Shown here: positions 32,052 through 40,895 of the stretch, piece by piece | Numbering within the stretch: position 1 is the first letter of the stretch | Layout of the letters: every line of letters starts with the position of its first letter | From: Clostridium_AI sp002297865 | GTDB lineage: Bacteria > Bacillota > Clostridia > Lachnospirales > Lachnospiraceae | Length of the DNA: 56,252 nt | Reading direction: 5' to 3' | Assembly (NCBI GenBank): GCA_937903005.1 | Contig: CALFNR010000084.1 | Location: 1-56,252 of the forward strand | Translations under genes and position numbers: made by a program | The notes under the pieces: model-generated | What the model was told of the DNA's origin: nothing | What the model saw: the letters and a program-made list of their open reading frames with translations, nothing else | Database searches by the model: none

Positions 32052-34505
32052 TTATAAATCTACTTTAACTTTTTTAAGCCCCCAAAGCTCTGTTGCATAT
32101 TCCTCAATTGTTCTATCTGAGCTGAATTTACCGGATTTTGCAGTATTTAAAATGGCTGATTTTGCCCATGCTTTCTCATCCTGGTAGTAAGCACCAACCT
32201 TCTTTTGAGCTTCTTCGTATGAACGGAAGTCCTTCAAGATAAAGTACTGGTCTGCTCGTTCTCCTCCATTTGGCTCAAGAAGAGAATTGTACAATTCACG
32301 GAATAATTCTGGATTCTCTGGTGAATAGAAACCGTTAATAAGCTGTGTCAATACAGCACGGATATCCTGATCAATGTTAAAGATTTCCTTTGGATTATAT
32401 CCGCCATTTTGCTCGTATTGAATAACTTCATCAGAAGAAAGACCGAAGATAAATGCATTTTCTTCTCCAACCTCTTCTACGATTTCCACGTTAGCACCGT
32501 CCATAGTACCGATTGTTAAAGCGCCATTTAACATAAACTTCATATTACCTGTACCAGAGGCTTCTTTACTTGCAGTAGAAATCTGTTCTGATACATCTGC
32601 TGCAGAGAAAATAAGTTCCGCATTGGATACTTTATAATCTTCAATAAATACAACTTTAATCTTATCTTTAATGGATGCATCATTGTTAATTACATTAGCA
32701 ACATTGTTAATCAGCTTAATAATAGCTTTTGCACGACGATAACCAGCAGAAGCCTTCGCACCAAAGATAAAGGTTCTTGGATAGAAATCCATCTCTGGAT
32801 TACGTTTTAACTGATTGTAAAGATGCATCACATGTAAAATGTTTAAGAGCTGTCTCTTATATTCATGAAGACGTTTTACTTGAACATCAAAGATAGATCT
32901 TGGGTTGACTGTCACACCATTATGTTCCTGAATATACTGTGCCAAACGAACTTTGTTCTGGTACTTAATATTCATGAATTCTTTCTGGCATTTCTCATCA
33001 TCTGCATAAATAGCAAGTTCATTAATGCGAGATAAGTCTGTAATCCATTCATTTCCGATTTTACTTGTAACCCAATCTGCTAATAAAGGATTACCATGTA
33101 GTAAGAAACGTCTCTGTGTAATACCATTGGTCTTATTATTGAACTTCGTTGGGAAGTGCTGATAGAAGTCCTTTAATTCCTGTTTCTTTAAGATTTCTGT
33201 ATGTAATCTAGCAACACCATTGACAGAGTAGCCTCCAACGATAGCTAAATGTGCCATCTTCACCTGACCATCATAAATGATTGCCATTTTTTCAATCTTG
33301 TGATAGTCACCTGGATAGGTATTCTGAATTTCAATGATGAAACGACGGTTAATCTCTTCAATAATCTGATAGATACGAGGTAATAAACGGGAGAATAACT
33401 CAATTGGCCATTTTTCAAGAGCCTCTGACATGATTGTGTGGTTTGTATACGCACATGTTTTCGTGGTAACTTCCCATGCTTCATCCCATTCTAAATCATA
33501 GCAGTCCATTAAGATACGCATTAACTCGGCTACTGCAACAGTAGGATGAGTATCGTTTAACTGGAATGCCACTTTTTCATATAACTTACGAATGTCATTA
33601 TGTTTTTCCATGTACTTTGAAACGGCTCTCTGTACACTTGCTGATACAAAGAAATACTGTTGTTTTAAACGTAATTCCTTACCTGCATAGTGATTGTCAT
33701 TTGGATATAATACTTCACAAATTGTACGAGCCAGATTCTGCTGTTCAACAGCTTTCTGATAATCACCTTTATCGAAAGAATCCAGATTAAAGGTATCGAT
33801 TGCCTCAGCATCCCATATACGAAGGGTATTTACAATATTATTATTGTAACCTACAATTGGCAAATCATATGGTACTGCCATAACTGATTGATAGTTTTCC
33901 TGAATGAAACGATCTTTGCCATTGGCATCTTTACGGATTGCTACATAGCCGCCAAACTTAATTTCCACTGCATACTCAGAACGTTTGATTTCAAATGGAT
34001 AACCATCCTTTAGCCAATCATCAGGAACTTCCAACTGATAACCGTCTTTAATTTTCTGCTTAAACATACCATATTTGTAACGAATACCACATCCGTATGC
34101 TGGATAGCCTAATGTGGAAAGTGAATCTAAGAAGCATGCTGCAAGTCTTCCTAAACCACCATTTCCTAATGCTGGATCTGGCTCTTGGTCTTCAATGCTA
34201 TTTAAATCAAGTCCTAATTCTGTAATTGCTTCGCGAATTGTCTTGTTTGCACTTAAGTTAATAATCATATTTCCTAATGCTCTTCCCATTAAGAATTCCA
34301 TTGATAAATAATATACGATTTTAACATCTTGTTTTTCATAAGCCTTATGTGTTGCCATCCATTGGTCAACTACAATGTCCTTGACTGCGTAAGAAACTGC
34401 TTGGAATAACTGTTGCTGTGTCGCTTCTGATACTTCCCTACGGTACAAAACTTTCAGATAATCTGTAACATTTTCTTTGAACTCTGATTTGGTTATTTTG
34501 TCCAT
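32052..34505 (-). CDS. glgP: Glycogen/alpha-glucan phosphorylase
   Basis: Releases glucose-1-phosphate from storage or dietary alpha-glucans. It is 817 residues, the full GT35 length. Visible motifs: YYLSMEFLMGR, EPDPALGNGGLGRLAACFLDSL and, near residue 650, EASGTGNMKFMLNGALTIGTMDGANVEI with the pyridoxal-phosphate lysine. A good AAGGAGG precedes the ATG. It is monocistronic, with a terminator after it and a leader of about 245 bases before the divergent LicD gene, in which I see a TATAAT near 34560 but no clear -35. Confidence 0.97.
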   Translation of the reverse strand: MDKITKSEFKENVTDYLKVLYRREVSEATQQQLFQAVSYAVKDIVVDQWMATHKAYEKQDVKIVYYLSMEFLMGRALGNMIINLSANKTIREAITELGLDLNSIEDQEPDPALGNGGLGRLAACFLDSLSTLGYPAYGCGIRYKYGMFKQKIKDGYQLEVPDDWLKDGYPFEIKRSEYAVEIKFGGYVAIRKDANGKDRFIQENYQSVMAVPYDLPIVGYNNNIVNTLRIWDAEAIDTFNLDSFDKGDYQKAVEQQNLARTICEVLYPNDNHYAGKELRLKQQYFFVSASVQRAVSKYMEKHNDIRKLYEKVAFQLNDTHPTVAVAELMRILMDCYDLEWDEAWEVTTKTCAYTNHTIMSEALEKWPIELFSRLLPRIYQIIEEINRRFIIEIQNTYPGDYHKIEKMAIIYDGQVKMAHLAIVGGYSVNGVARLHTEILKKQELKDFYQHFPTKFNNKTNGITQRRFLLHGNPLLADWVTSKIGNEWITDLSRINELAIYADDEKCQKEFMNIKYQNKVRLAQYIQEHNGVTVNPRSIFDVQVKRLHEYKRQLLNILHVMHLYNQLKRNPEMDFYPRTFIFGAKASAGYRRAKAIIKLINNVANVINNDASIKDKIKVVFIEDYKVSNAELIFSAADVSEQISTASKEASGTGNMKFMLNGALTIGTMDGANVEIVEEVGEENAFIFGLSSDEVIQYEQNGGYNPKEIFNIDQDIRAVLTQLINGFYSPENPELFRELYNSLLEPNGGERADQYFILKDFRSYEEAQKKVGAYYQDEKAWAKSAILNTAKSGKFSSDRTIEEYATELWGLKKVKVDL

Positions 34506-34751
34506 AAACTGCCTCCTTCTTAATTATATATGTAATCAAAGTCTAGCTAAGGACCATTATACTACAAATTGTCTAGTTGGGGTAGATAGATTGTGAAAAA
34601 TTTGTTACTCCTTAGTTTACCTCTGTAAATTTATTCATTGTAAATCAAATTTACCTGATTACACAACAAATTACATTATATGCATTTACATTTATTAGTA
34701 TAAGCTGTACAATGAAACATATTAAAATGACATAACAATAGGAGACCCATT

Positions 34752-35981
34752 ATGTTTACAAAAAAATACAAAAACGAAGTACTTTTTCATTACTTGGATA
34801 GGCTGATTGACAAACAAGCATTTGAGAATAAAAAAATCGTACTATTCGGATTAAATGCATCTTCATTTGCTACGAAAAAATATCTTGATGAAAAAGGTTA
34901 TGATGTCTTTGCCTATATTGATAACGATGAAGATAAAGTGCTCCAAGCGCAAGAAAATGTTCTAGAAGTATTTCCTAGACACATAAGAAAAACTGATTGC
35001 AATAACAATTCTAATTCTATAATATCTGCTTATAAACCAGAAGATCTGCTTTTACCATTTCAAGATGATTATATCATTCTTATTTCTTCTAAATACTATC
35101 CAGACATGTTACAACAACTTAGTGAGATGGGCTATGAAGCAAATGTTCACGTATTTAAGCCAATTGATTTTCACGAAATTGACTCTGTCCTTGTTGACGA
35201 AGAGGATATTAAAGGCCTCAAAGTTATGGATGCCGACTCCATTCGAAAAAAACAACTAGAAATTGTCAGTTATGTAGTTGATGTTTGCAAACGTCATAAC
35301 TTAAACATTTATATGGGTGGCGGTACACTTCTTGGTGCTGTCAGACATTCCGGATATATTCCTTGGGATGATGATGTTGACTTAATTCTTCCAATGAATG
35401 ATTATAAGATGCTCACCAAAATTATCCTAGAGGAAGATGTCTATGACATTTATAATACTTATGTAGACCCTGATTGTTCGAACTTCTTTTCTCGAATCAT
35501 TGATAGAAATACGATTGTGAAACGCTGGTCTTATCCTACCATGACAACAAGCGGAGTTGATATCGATGTATTCCCTCTAAGTGGCGTTCCAAAGCGCATG
35601 CATGAAATTAGCAAGTTCTATAATCGCCTTCACTGCCTTAATAGAATGTATGCTGCTACTATGCCACATAATGCAGAACAAACTCCTGAAATATTAGCTC
35701 GTCGTTCTAATTTAAGAAAATCCATAATCGAAATGACAGAAGAATATGACTTTTATCAAAGCGAAATTGCCGCATACCTTCTTTCCAAATACAAAGAAAA
35801 AGATCTGATGGCAAGAAGTGTTTTTGATGAAACTGTTTATCTTAAATTTGAAGATCTTGAACTTCCAGCACCAGCTGGTTATGATGTGTATTTAGAATAT
35901 TTATATGGTGACTATATGACTCTTCCTAGTAAAAAGGAGCAATACGCACCTCATAATTATAAAGCCTTTTACAAGAATTAA
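34752..35981 (+). CDS. LicD-family protein with N-terminal Rossmann-like domain
   Basis: 409 residues. The first 140 include KKIVLFGLNASSFATKKYLDEKG, which looks like a nucleotide-binding Rossmann start. From about 165 the LicD domain follows: NIYMGGGTLLGAVRHSGYIPWDDDVDL, with the DDD metal site. LicD proteins move phosphocholine or related phospho-groups onto surface glycans. No choline uptake or activation genes (licABC) are nearby, so the donor is uncertain. It is monocistronic and divergent from glgP. Confidence 0.88.
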   Translation: MFTKKYKNEVLFHYLDRLIDKQAFENKKIVLFGLNASSFATKKYLDEKGYDVFAYIDNDEDKVLQAQENVLEVFPRHIRKTDCNNNSNSIISAYKPEDLLLPFQDDYIILISSKYYPDMLQQLSEMGYEANVHVFKPIDFHEIDSVLVDEEDIKGLKVMDADSIRKKQLEIVSYVVDVCKRHNLNIYMGGGTLLGAVRHSGYIPWDDDVDLILPMNDYKMLTKIILEEDVYDIYNTYVDPDCSNFFSRIIDRNTIVKRWSYPTMTTSGVDIDVFPLSGVPKRMHEISKFYNRLHCLNRMYAATMPHNAEQTPEILARRSNLRKSIIEMTEEYDFYQSEIAAYLLSKYKEKDLMARSVFDETVYLKFEDLELPAPAGYDVYLEYLYGDYMTLPSKKEQYAPHNYKAFYKN

Positions 35982-35995
35982 AAATGATAGAGAAA

Positions 35996-36040
35996 ATGAG
36001 CTGTAAAATAGCATTTCCATTTTACAGCTCATCTTTATTT
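35996..36040. terminator. Terminator between the LicD and DUF4097 genes
   Basis: A 14-bp stem (35996-36009 with 36019-36032), followed by TTTATTTATT on the plus strand; T-rich also on the minus strand (TTTTCTC). Confidence 0.78.
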
Positions 36041-36051
36041 ATTGGTTAAAT

Positions 36052-37686
36052 TTAATTATCTCTTAAATGCATACTTCCACTGACTGTACTTAATGTCAAA
36101 TCACTGCCTTGATTTCCATAGGTATAAGTTCCTGTCTTTAAATTGCTAGAATGCTGCTGGTCATAATCCACTGTAAGTCTCCCTGAAGTAGTCTTACTAT
36201 TGATTCGATAACCATTTCCGTTATTTTTAAGATGAACATTGATATTACCACTTATGTTGTTCGATTCAAGCATGATATCACCTTTCGATTGCACATCGAT
36301 ATGACCAGACTTTGAACCTGCGTAACATTGATTTACTGTTGCATCTAGCATAATAGCACCGCTTACAGTATTGGTGCGTAACCCGTCTCCTGTAATATTA
36401 GAAAGATTCAGTTCCCCACTTACAGAACTAATATCTGCATTATTCATATGGAAATCATTTATTGTAATACCTCCGCCAGTGTTTTTTACCTTGCTATCAC
36501 TAGTCTTTACATTTCGAAACTTAATGGAACCACTTAATGCTTCACACTCCAAAACCTTTGTATTTACAGTATTCAATTCCAAAGAGCCGCTAGTGCTCTT
36601 TAAAAACAGCTTATTGGTCTCTACATTCTTTACAGAAATATTACCGCTTGTAGAATTTGCACTTACTCTTGTGCCATTCATATCTGCAATGTCAATACGT
36701 CCACTGACTGCTCTCACTTGACATTCGCCAGTTGATACCTTATTAAGCTTTAGATTACCACTAGCTGAATTCAAAGAGATCTTGTCTGTTACGCATTCCT
36801 TTATATCAATTGCTCCATTCGCTGTCTTTAATTGTACCGATTCCATTGTCTCTGGAAGTTCAACTGTAATCACCAAAGCTTTGTCACTAAAGTCCATTAA
36901 GAATACTGACTTTCCAACTTTCCTTACTCCTGCATATACAGTTTCACCATCTTGACAGCTGTAAAATTCATATATTCTCTTTTGTCTTGAATTCCCGTTA
37001 TTAATGTAGCTTAAATTTAACATTCCACTTTCTGATTTCTTAACAATAATATCTGCTACTGTTCCATCAATTACAAGCTTACTTGGGACAGATGTCTTTT
37101 CTGCTTCCTCAAACTCAGTATCGTTTTCTTTAACCTCATTCCCTGTTCCGTAGCTTCTTGAAACATTTTCGGAGGTTCCTTCTGCTGCCTTGCTTGAGCA
37201 ACTGCCCGTATCAAATCCCATACCATTCATGCAGGAATCTGTAAAATCTCCAAATGCCGTAAATGCCTGATCCAGTGTTGACATAACAGTTTTAGAAACT
37301 GCTTTTACGTCAATTTCACTAAGTGCCTCCCCTGCTGCATTTAGTGCAGAGTTAATCACATCGCCTATTGTATCTCCATTTATGTTATCAAAATGAAACT
37401 TATCAAACTTGAAATGAAATGCTCCATCCTGATTCTCCTTTGTTTTCTCTTCTTGCTTTTTCTGCTTGCTGTCACTGGATTTATTTTCGGTTCCATAAAC
37501 TTCCTTAATTTCTTCTACCAGATCCTCAATAGAACCAAGTTCCTCACAAATCTCTTCTTCCGTCTTTCCGTTTTCCATACCTACTTGAAAATGTTCTTCA
37601 TAGTCTGCTAATATCTCATCCATAACATCTTTATCTGTATCTTTTAACGCCTCTTTTAAAGCTTCTAAATATTCTACTTTATTCAT
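36052..37686 (-). CDS. DUF1700 + DUF4097 beta-repeat protein
   Basis: 544 residues. The N-terminal DUF1700 domain (MNKVEYLEALKEALKD, EEICEELGSIEDLVEEI) is followed by a linker, then from about residue 200 a DUF4097 domain. That domain is repeated short beta strands with recurring S(A/T)SGN/SGxI patterns, likely a right-handed beta solenoid. Unlike many relatives I see no membrane helix, so it appears cytoplasmic. It sits 12 bases downstream of a PadR regulator; the PadR-DUF1700/DUF4097 pairing is common in Firmicutes. Function unknown. Confidence 0.87.
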   Translation of the reverse strand: MNKVEYLEALKEALKDTDKDVMDEILADYEEHFQVGMENGKTEEEICEELGSIEDLVEEIKEVYGTENKSSDSKQKKQEEKTKENQDGAFHFKFDKFHFDNINGDTIGDVINSALNAAGEALSEIDVKAVSKTVMSTLDQAFTAFGDFTDSCMNGMGFDTGSCSSKAAEGTSENVSRSYGTGNEVKENDTEFEEAEKTSVPSKLVIDGTVADIIVKKSESGMLNLSYINNGNSRQKRIYEFYSCQDGETVYAGVRKVGKSVFLMDFSDKALVITVELPETMESVQLKTANGAIDIKECVTDKISLNSASGNLKLNKVSTGECQVRAVSGRIDIADMNGTRVSANSTSGNISVKNVETNKLFLKSTSGSLELNTVNTKVLECEALSGSIKFRNVKTSDSKVKNTGGGITINDFHMNNADISSVSGELNLSNITGDGLRTNTVSGAIMLDATVNQCYAGSKSGHIDVQSKGDIMLESNNISGNINVHLKNNGNGYRINSKTTSGRLTVDYDQQHSSNLKTGTYTYGNQGSDLTLSTVSGSMHLRDN

Positions 37687-37698
37687 GATTAACTCCTC

Positions 37699-38004
37699 CT
37701 ATCCAATCATTTCCTCAACGACACTTACAAACTCTATCCATTCATCCTTTAGTTTCTGCTGATACTCTTTCCCTTTAGCTGTTAAATGATAATACTTTCT
37801 TGCTGGACCTTCTTCTGATTCTACCAAATACGTTTCTACATATTCCTCATCTTTTAGACGTTTCAATATGAGATAAAGTGTTCCTGTAGCAATCACCATT
37901 TTCTTTGATATAGCCTCTGTTAATTCATATCCATAGCGATCCGCTTCAACTAACTTAGATAACACGCATAATTCCAATGCACCTTTTTTAAATTGTGAAT
38001 TCAT
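37699..38004 (-). CDS. PadR-family transcriptional regulator
   Basis: 101 residues, a single winged-helix domain: LELCVLSKLVEADRYGYELTEAIS, GTLYLILKRLKDEEYVET and the EGPARKYYHLTAKG wing, all PadR hallmarks, then a short dimerisation helix. AAGGGG precedes the ATG by six bases. It is co-transcribed with the downstream DUF1700/DUF4097 gene and probably represses its own operon. Confidence 0.93.
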   Translation of the reverse strand: MNSQFKKGALELCVLSKLVEADRYGYELTEAISKKMVIATGTLYLILKRLKDEEYVETYLVESEEGPARKYYHLTAKGKEYQQKLKDEWIEFVSVVEEMIG

Positions 38005-38179
38005 AGTTCGCCCCTTTCTGCCTGGGTTTCAGACGGTTTCTATTTTTTATATTTCATTTAACGAAACGTTTTTTGTCATCTTTTTTTGTTAAATACATCA
38101 TATCACTAACTATTCTATAATGCAATATACTATTTATAAAATATTAAATGACATTTGTAATAAATGATATTTCTTTTGC

Positions 38180-38215
38180 AAAAAAATAAGAGGCTATGTT
38201 TTCACAGCCCCTCTT
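38180..38215 (-). terminator. Terminator of the SDR/glyoxalase-like genes
   Basis: Stem AAGAG..GCT/AGCCTCTT with a two-G bulge, followed on the minus strand by TTATTTTTTTG. Confidence 0.75.
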
Positions 38216-38219
38216 TATC

Positions 38220-38588
38220 CTATTCTGCTGGAATAATCTCAATCCAGTATCCATCCGGATCACTGATAAAGTAAATTCCCATCTCTTTATTCTCGAAACA
38301 AATAACACCCATTTCTTTATGTTTCTCATAAGCTGCTTGGAAGTCATCCACTGCAAGTGCTAAATGGAATTCGTTATCACCAAGATTATATGGACGTTCC
38401 CAGTCTCTTAACCATGTAAGCTCTAGTGTGTGAGCTGTTGTATCATCCCCTAAATATACAAGAATAAAGCTTCCGTCTGGTACTTCCATACGTTTTACCT
38501 CTGTAAGCCCAAGTGCTTCTTCGTAGAACTTTAATGATTTCTCAAGGTCTAAAACATTAAAGTTATTATGTGCAAATGTAAATTTCAT
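38220..38588 (-). CDS. VOC-family protein, lactoylglutathione lyase-like
   Basis: 122 residues, two beta-alpha-beta-beta-beta modules. Candidate metal ligands are His near residue 5 (FTFAHNNFNV), Glu in LELTW, His in DNEFHLALAV and Glu in YWIEIIPAE, the pattern of glyoxalase I. Anaerobes of this group usually lack glutathione, so the thiol cofactor may differ. It lies 22 bases after the SDR gene. Confidence 0.87.
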   Translation of the reverse strand: MKFTFAHNNFNVLDLEKSLKFYEEALGLTEVKRMEVPDGSFILVYLGDDTTAHTLELTWLRDWERPYNLGDNEFHLALAVDDFQAAYEKHKEMGVICFENKEMGIYFISDPDGYWIEIIPAE

Positions 38589-38610
38589 CTAGTTGTCTCC
38601 TTTTATGTTA

Positions 38611-39324
38611 TTATCTTAAAAATGCTCCATTATTAATATCAATACATGTTCCGTTGATATACTCCGGACACTCTTCTGCAAGCCAAACGATTGCTTTTGC
38701 TACTTCTTCTGCTTCTGCAAATCGTCCTGTGAATACACTGGATTTAATCTTTTCTTTTCTCGCTTCTGGTATTACGTGAAGCATATCTGTCTTAACTGGC
38801 CCTGGTGCAACAGCATTTATCACAATCCCTTTTGGTCCTAAGATTGTTGCGAAGCTCTTGGTTGCGTTAATAATTCCTGCTTTTGATACACCATACCATA
38901 CATCTGGATGACCAATCTCTCCTGCGATGGAAGCAGTATTTACAATTCGTCCTGTCCCTGACTTAATCATTGGATCGGAAACTTGATTGATAAATTCCAT
39001 TGGTGCGTATAGATTTACTTTCATAAGTCGATCCATATCTGCTTGTGGATAGTTATCGTAAGGGATGGAGTTCATAATTCCTGCGTTATTCACTAACAGG
39101 TCAATACGTTCTTCCTTGCTCACAATATCCTTAACTAGTGGCTTAATACCTTCAATATCTGTAATATCAAATACCACTTGTTTTACATTTTCTTTGCTGG
39201 ATAAGGAAAAATTGGAAAAGTCTCTTGCTATTACGTATACCTTGTAATCCTTTGTAAGTAAGGATTTTGTGACTTCTAAACCGATTCCTTTATTACCACC
39301 TGTAACTATGGCTATTTTTTTCAT
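38611..39324 (-). CDS. Short-chain dehydrogenase/reductase
   Basis: 237 residues from the ATG at 39324 (AAAGGA eight bases ahead). The cofactor loop VTGGNKGIGLEV, NNAG, the catalytic Ser (TASIAGE) and YGVSK tetrad, and PGPVKTDM define a classical SDR. The substrate cannot be inferred. It is upstream of the glyoxalase-like gene, which suggests aldehyde or carbonyl handling. A 12-bp palindrome ATATCATGATAT (39365-39376) lies in its promoter region. Confidence 0.9.
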   Translation of the reverse strand: MKKIAIVTGGNKGIGLEVTKSLLTKDYKVYVIARDFSNFSLSSKENVKQVVFDITDIEGIKPLVKDIVSKEERIDLLVNNAGIMNSIPYDNYPQADMDRLMKVNLYAPMEFINQVSDPMIKSGTGRIVNTASIAGEIGHPDVWYGVSKAGIINATKSFATILGPKGIVINAVAPGPVKTDMLHVIPEARKEKIKSSVFTGRFAEAEEVAKAIVWLAEECPEYINGTCIDINNGAFLR

Positions 39325-39414
39325 ATCTAAGATCCTTTCTTCATTCATATAGTTTATGTATATCATATCATGATATTGATTGTAAAGGACTTGTGGAGAA
39401 CTTTTCTAGTGAAA

Positions 39415-39452
39415 CAAACGGCTATATGGATTGACTCCACATAGCCGTTTGC
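39415..39452 (-). terminator. Terminator after the nitroreductase gene
   Basis: An 11-bp stem CAAACGGCTAT/ATAGCCGTTTG (39415-39425 with 39441-39451), extended by inner TGGA/TCCA. The T-tract is short (TTTC). Confidence 0.7.
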
Positions 39453-39475
39453 TCTTACATATACATTGAAAATGA

Positions 39476-40012
39476 TTAATAGAATTTTACGATATCGTCA
39501 GCAGTTTTTCTTTTTGGTTTGTCTGGATTCTGTGTTCCGTAACCAAGTGCGATTACTGCTACGATGGTTTCTTGTTCTGGAATATTTAATACTTCACGAA
39601 TCTTTTCTCCATCACGGATTCCCATGATAAGAGTATCTAATCCCATTTCTTTTGCTTTTAAGACAAAGTTCTCATTGTGTAAACCTAAGTCGTAGTATCC
39701 CCAGCCGTTTCCACATTCGTTGTCTGCTACACCTTCTCGATTGAAGCCTGCTCGGTTCGCTACAAATGTTGTTACTACTAATGCTGCATTTTCAGAATTC
39801 TTTGCATTAAATGCTGGTAAACATTCTGCTGTAAATTTAGCACGCATATCGGCGTCTAAAACAACGTGGTATCTTGCTGTCTGAGAGTTTTTCCAAGATG
39901 GTGCCTGGATAGCTGCTTCGATAATTTCTTTTACTTGTTCTTCTGTAACCATTTTGTCTGCATCGTATGCACGTACACTTCTTCTGCTTTCGATTAATGT
40001 TTGGAAATCCAT
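39476..40012 (-). CDS. Nitroreductase-family flavoprotein
   Basis: 178 residues. The FMN-binding start ESRRSVRAYDADKMVTEEQV, the block APSWKNSQTARYHVV and the C-terminal GYGTQNPDKPKRK are typical. It probably reduces quinones or nitro compounds with NAD(P)H. CAGGAGG precedes the ATG. Its promoter overlaps the 3' end of the upstream TOPRIM gene. Confidence 0.92.
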   Translation of the reverse strand: MDFQTLIESRRSVRAYDADKMVTEEQVKEIIEAAIQAPSWKNSQTARYHVVLDADMRAKFTAECLPAFNAKNSENAALVVTTFVANRAGFNREGVADNECGNGWGYYDLGLHNENFVLKAKEMGLDTLIMGIRDGEKIREVLNIPEQETIVAVIALGYGTQNPDKPKRKTADDIVKFY

Positions 40013-40066
40013 ATGTAGTTCCTCCTGTATATTTGTTAATTTCGTTTTTACCTTTTGACAGTTCTA

Positions 40067-40095
40067 ATGATATAGGGGATTGTGGGATTAGTCAA
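40067..40095 (-). promoter_or_regulatory. Promoter of the nitroreductase gene
   Basis: TTGACT (40090-40095), 17 bases, TATCAT (40067-40072). The -35 lies within the stop region of the TOPRIM gene. Confidence 0.75.
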
Positions 40096-40895
40096 TGGGA
40101 AAAGATGTTGGAAGATTTGTAAAAGTAGTCTCCTTCCTCTGGCTCTATGATTCCTAAATATAAAAAAGCAAATACTAATAAGCTTACTAATCTATATTTC
40201 TCTTCTTTTTTATAAAGTTCCTCCTCTAACTCAAATATACTATCTGCTAAACAATGAAGATTGTCTATATCCCATTCAAATTGATTGTTTTCTATGTATT
40301 CTTGTAACTGTTTCGCTCCATAAATTAATGTTGCTTCATTAATTTTATTAAACTGTATGTTCTTCTGATTTTCTTTCTCCCCCATAAAGTGTTTCACATC
40401 TGCACCAAGCTTCATTTTTATATCGTAAGAATGCTCCCTGAAACATGAAATGACAAAACTCTCAATAGCTGGATAACTTAACAGAAGCATTCCTCCCTTA
40501 TCCTCTCCGTTATCATAGGGATCTTTCAACTCATTTATATAATCTTTTATTAATTTGACATCTGTATTAGAGTCATGATCCCTATCAAATAAATAGAATA
40601 TGGCGATATTATCCATATTCAAATCATAAGTATTGATTAAATACTCATACATCTCATCTAGATATTTCTCGTCTGAAATAAATGAGATATTACTTTCCCT
40701 TGTATTAATTACATAAATATGATTTGTAGAATTTATGCCACCGTTAATAAAGCGTGCTGGTTTGTCTCGCCTTTTTTCCACGTACTGATAATGTAAGATA
40801 TTACAAAATATTCGTTTCAATATTTCAAACTCTGTCTTTGCACCCTCTACTATAAACAAAATATCTCCGACTTGCTTATCTCTATTTATCCTCAT
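40092..40895 (-). CDS. TOPRIM-type nuclease-like protein (RloB/AbiL-like), partner of an ATPase
   Basis: 267 residues. The start of a TOPRIM fold is seen as ILFIVEGAKTEFEILKRIF (conserved Glu) and the acidic motif as FYLFDRDHDSN near residue 105. A later block LLLSYPAIESFVISCF has the 'P-x-I-E-S' of RloB and related proteins. It overlaps the end of the ATPase gene by 14 bases and its ribosome site lies inside that gene, so the pair is coupled. Two-gene ATPase plus TOPRIM units are known anti-phage modules; the role here is inferred. Confidence 0.75.
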   Translation of the reverse strand: MRINRDKQVGDILFIVEGAKTEFEILKRIFCNILHYQYVEKRRDKPARFINGGINSTNHIYVINTRESNISFISDEKYLDEMYEYLINTYDLNMDNIAIFYLFDRDHDSNTDVKLIKDYINELKDPYDNGEDKGGMLLLSYPAIESFVISCFREHSYDIKMKLGADVKHFMGEKENQKNIQFNKINEATLIYGAKQLQEYIENNQFEWDIDNLHCLADSIFELEEELYKKEEKYRLVSLLVFAFLYLGIIEPEEGDYFYKSSNIFSH

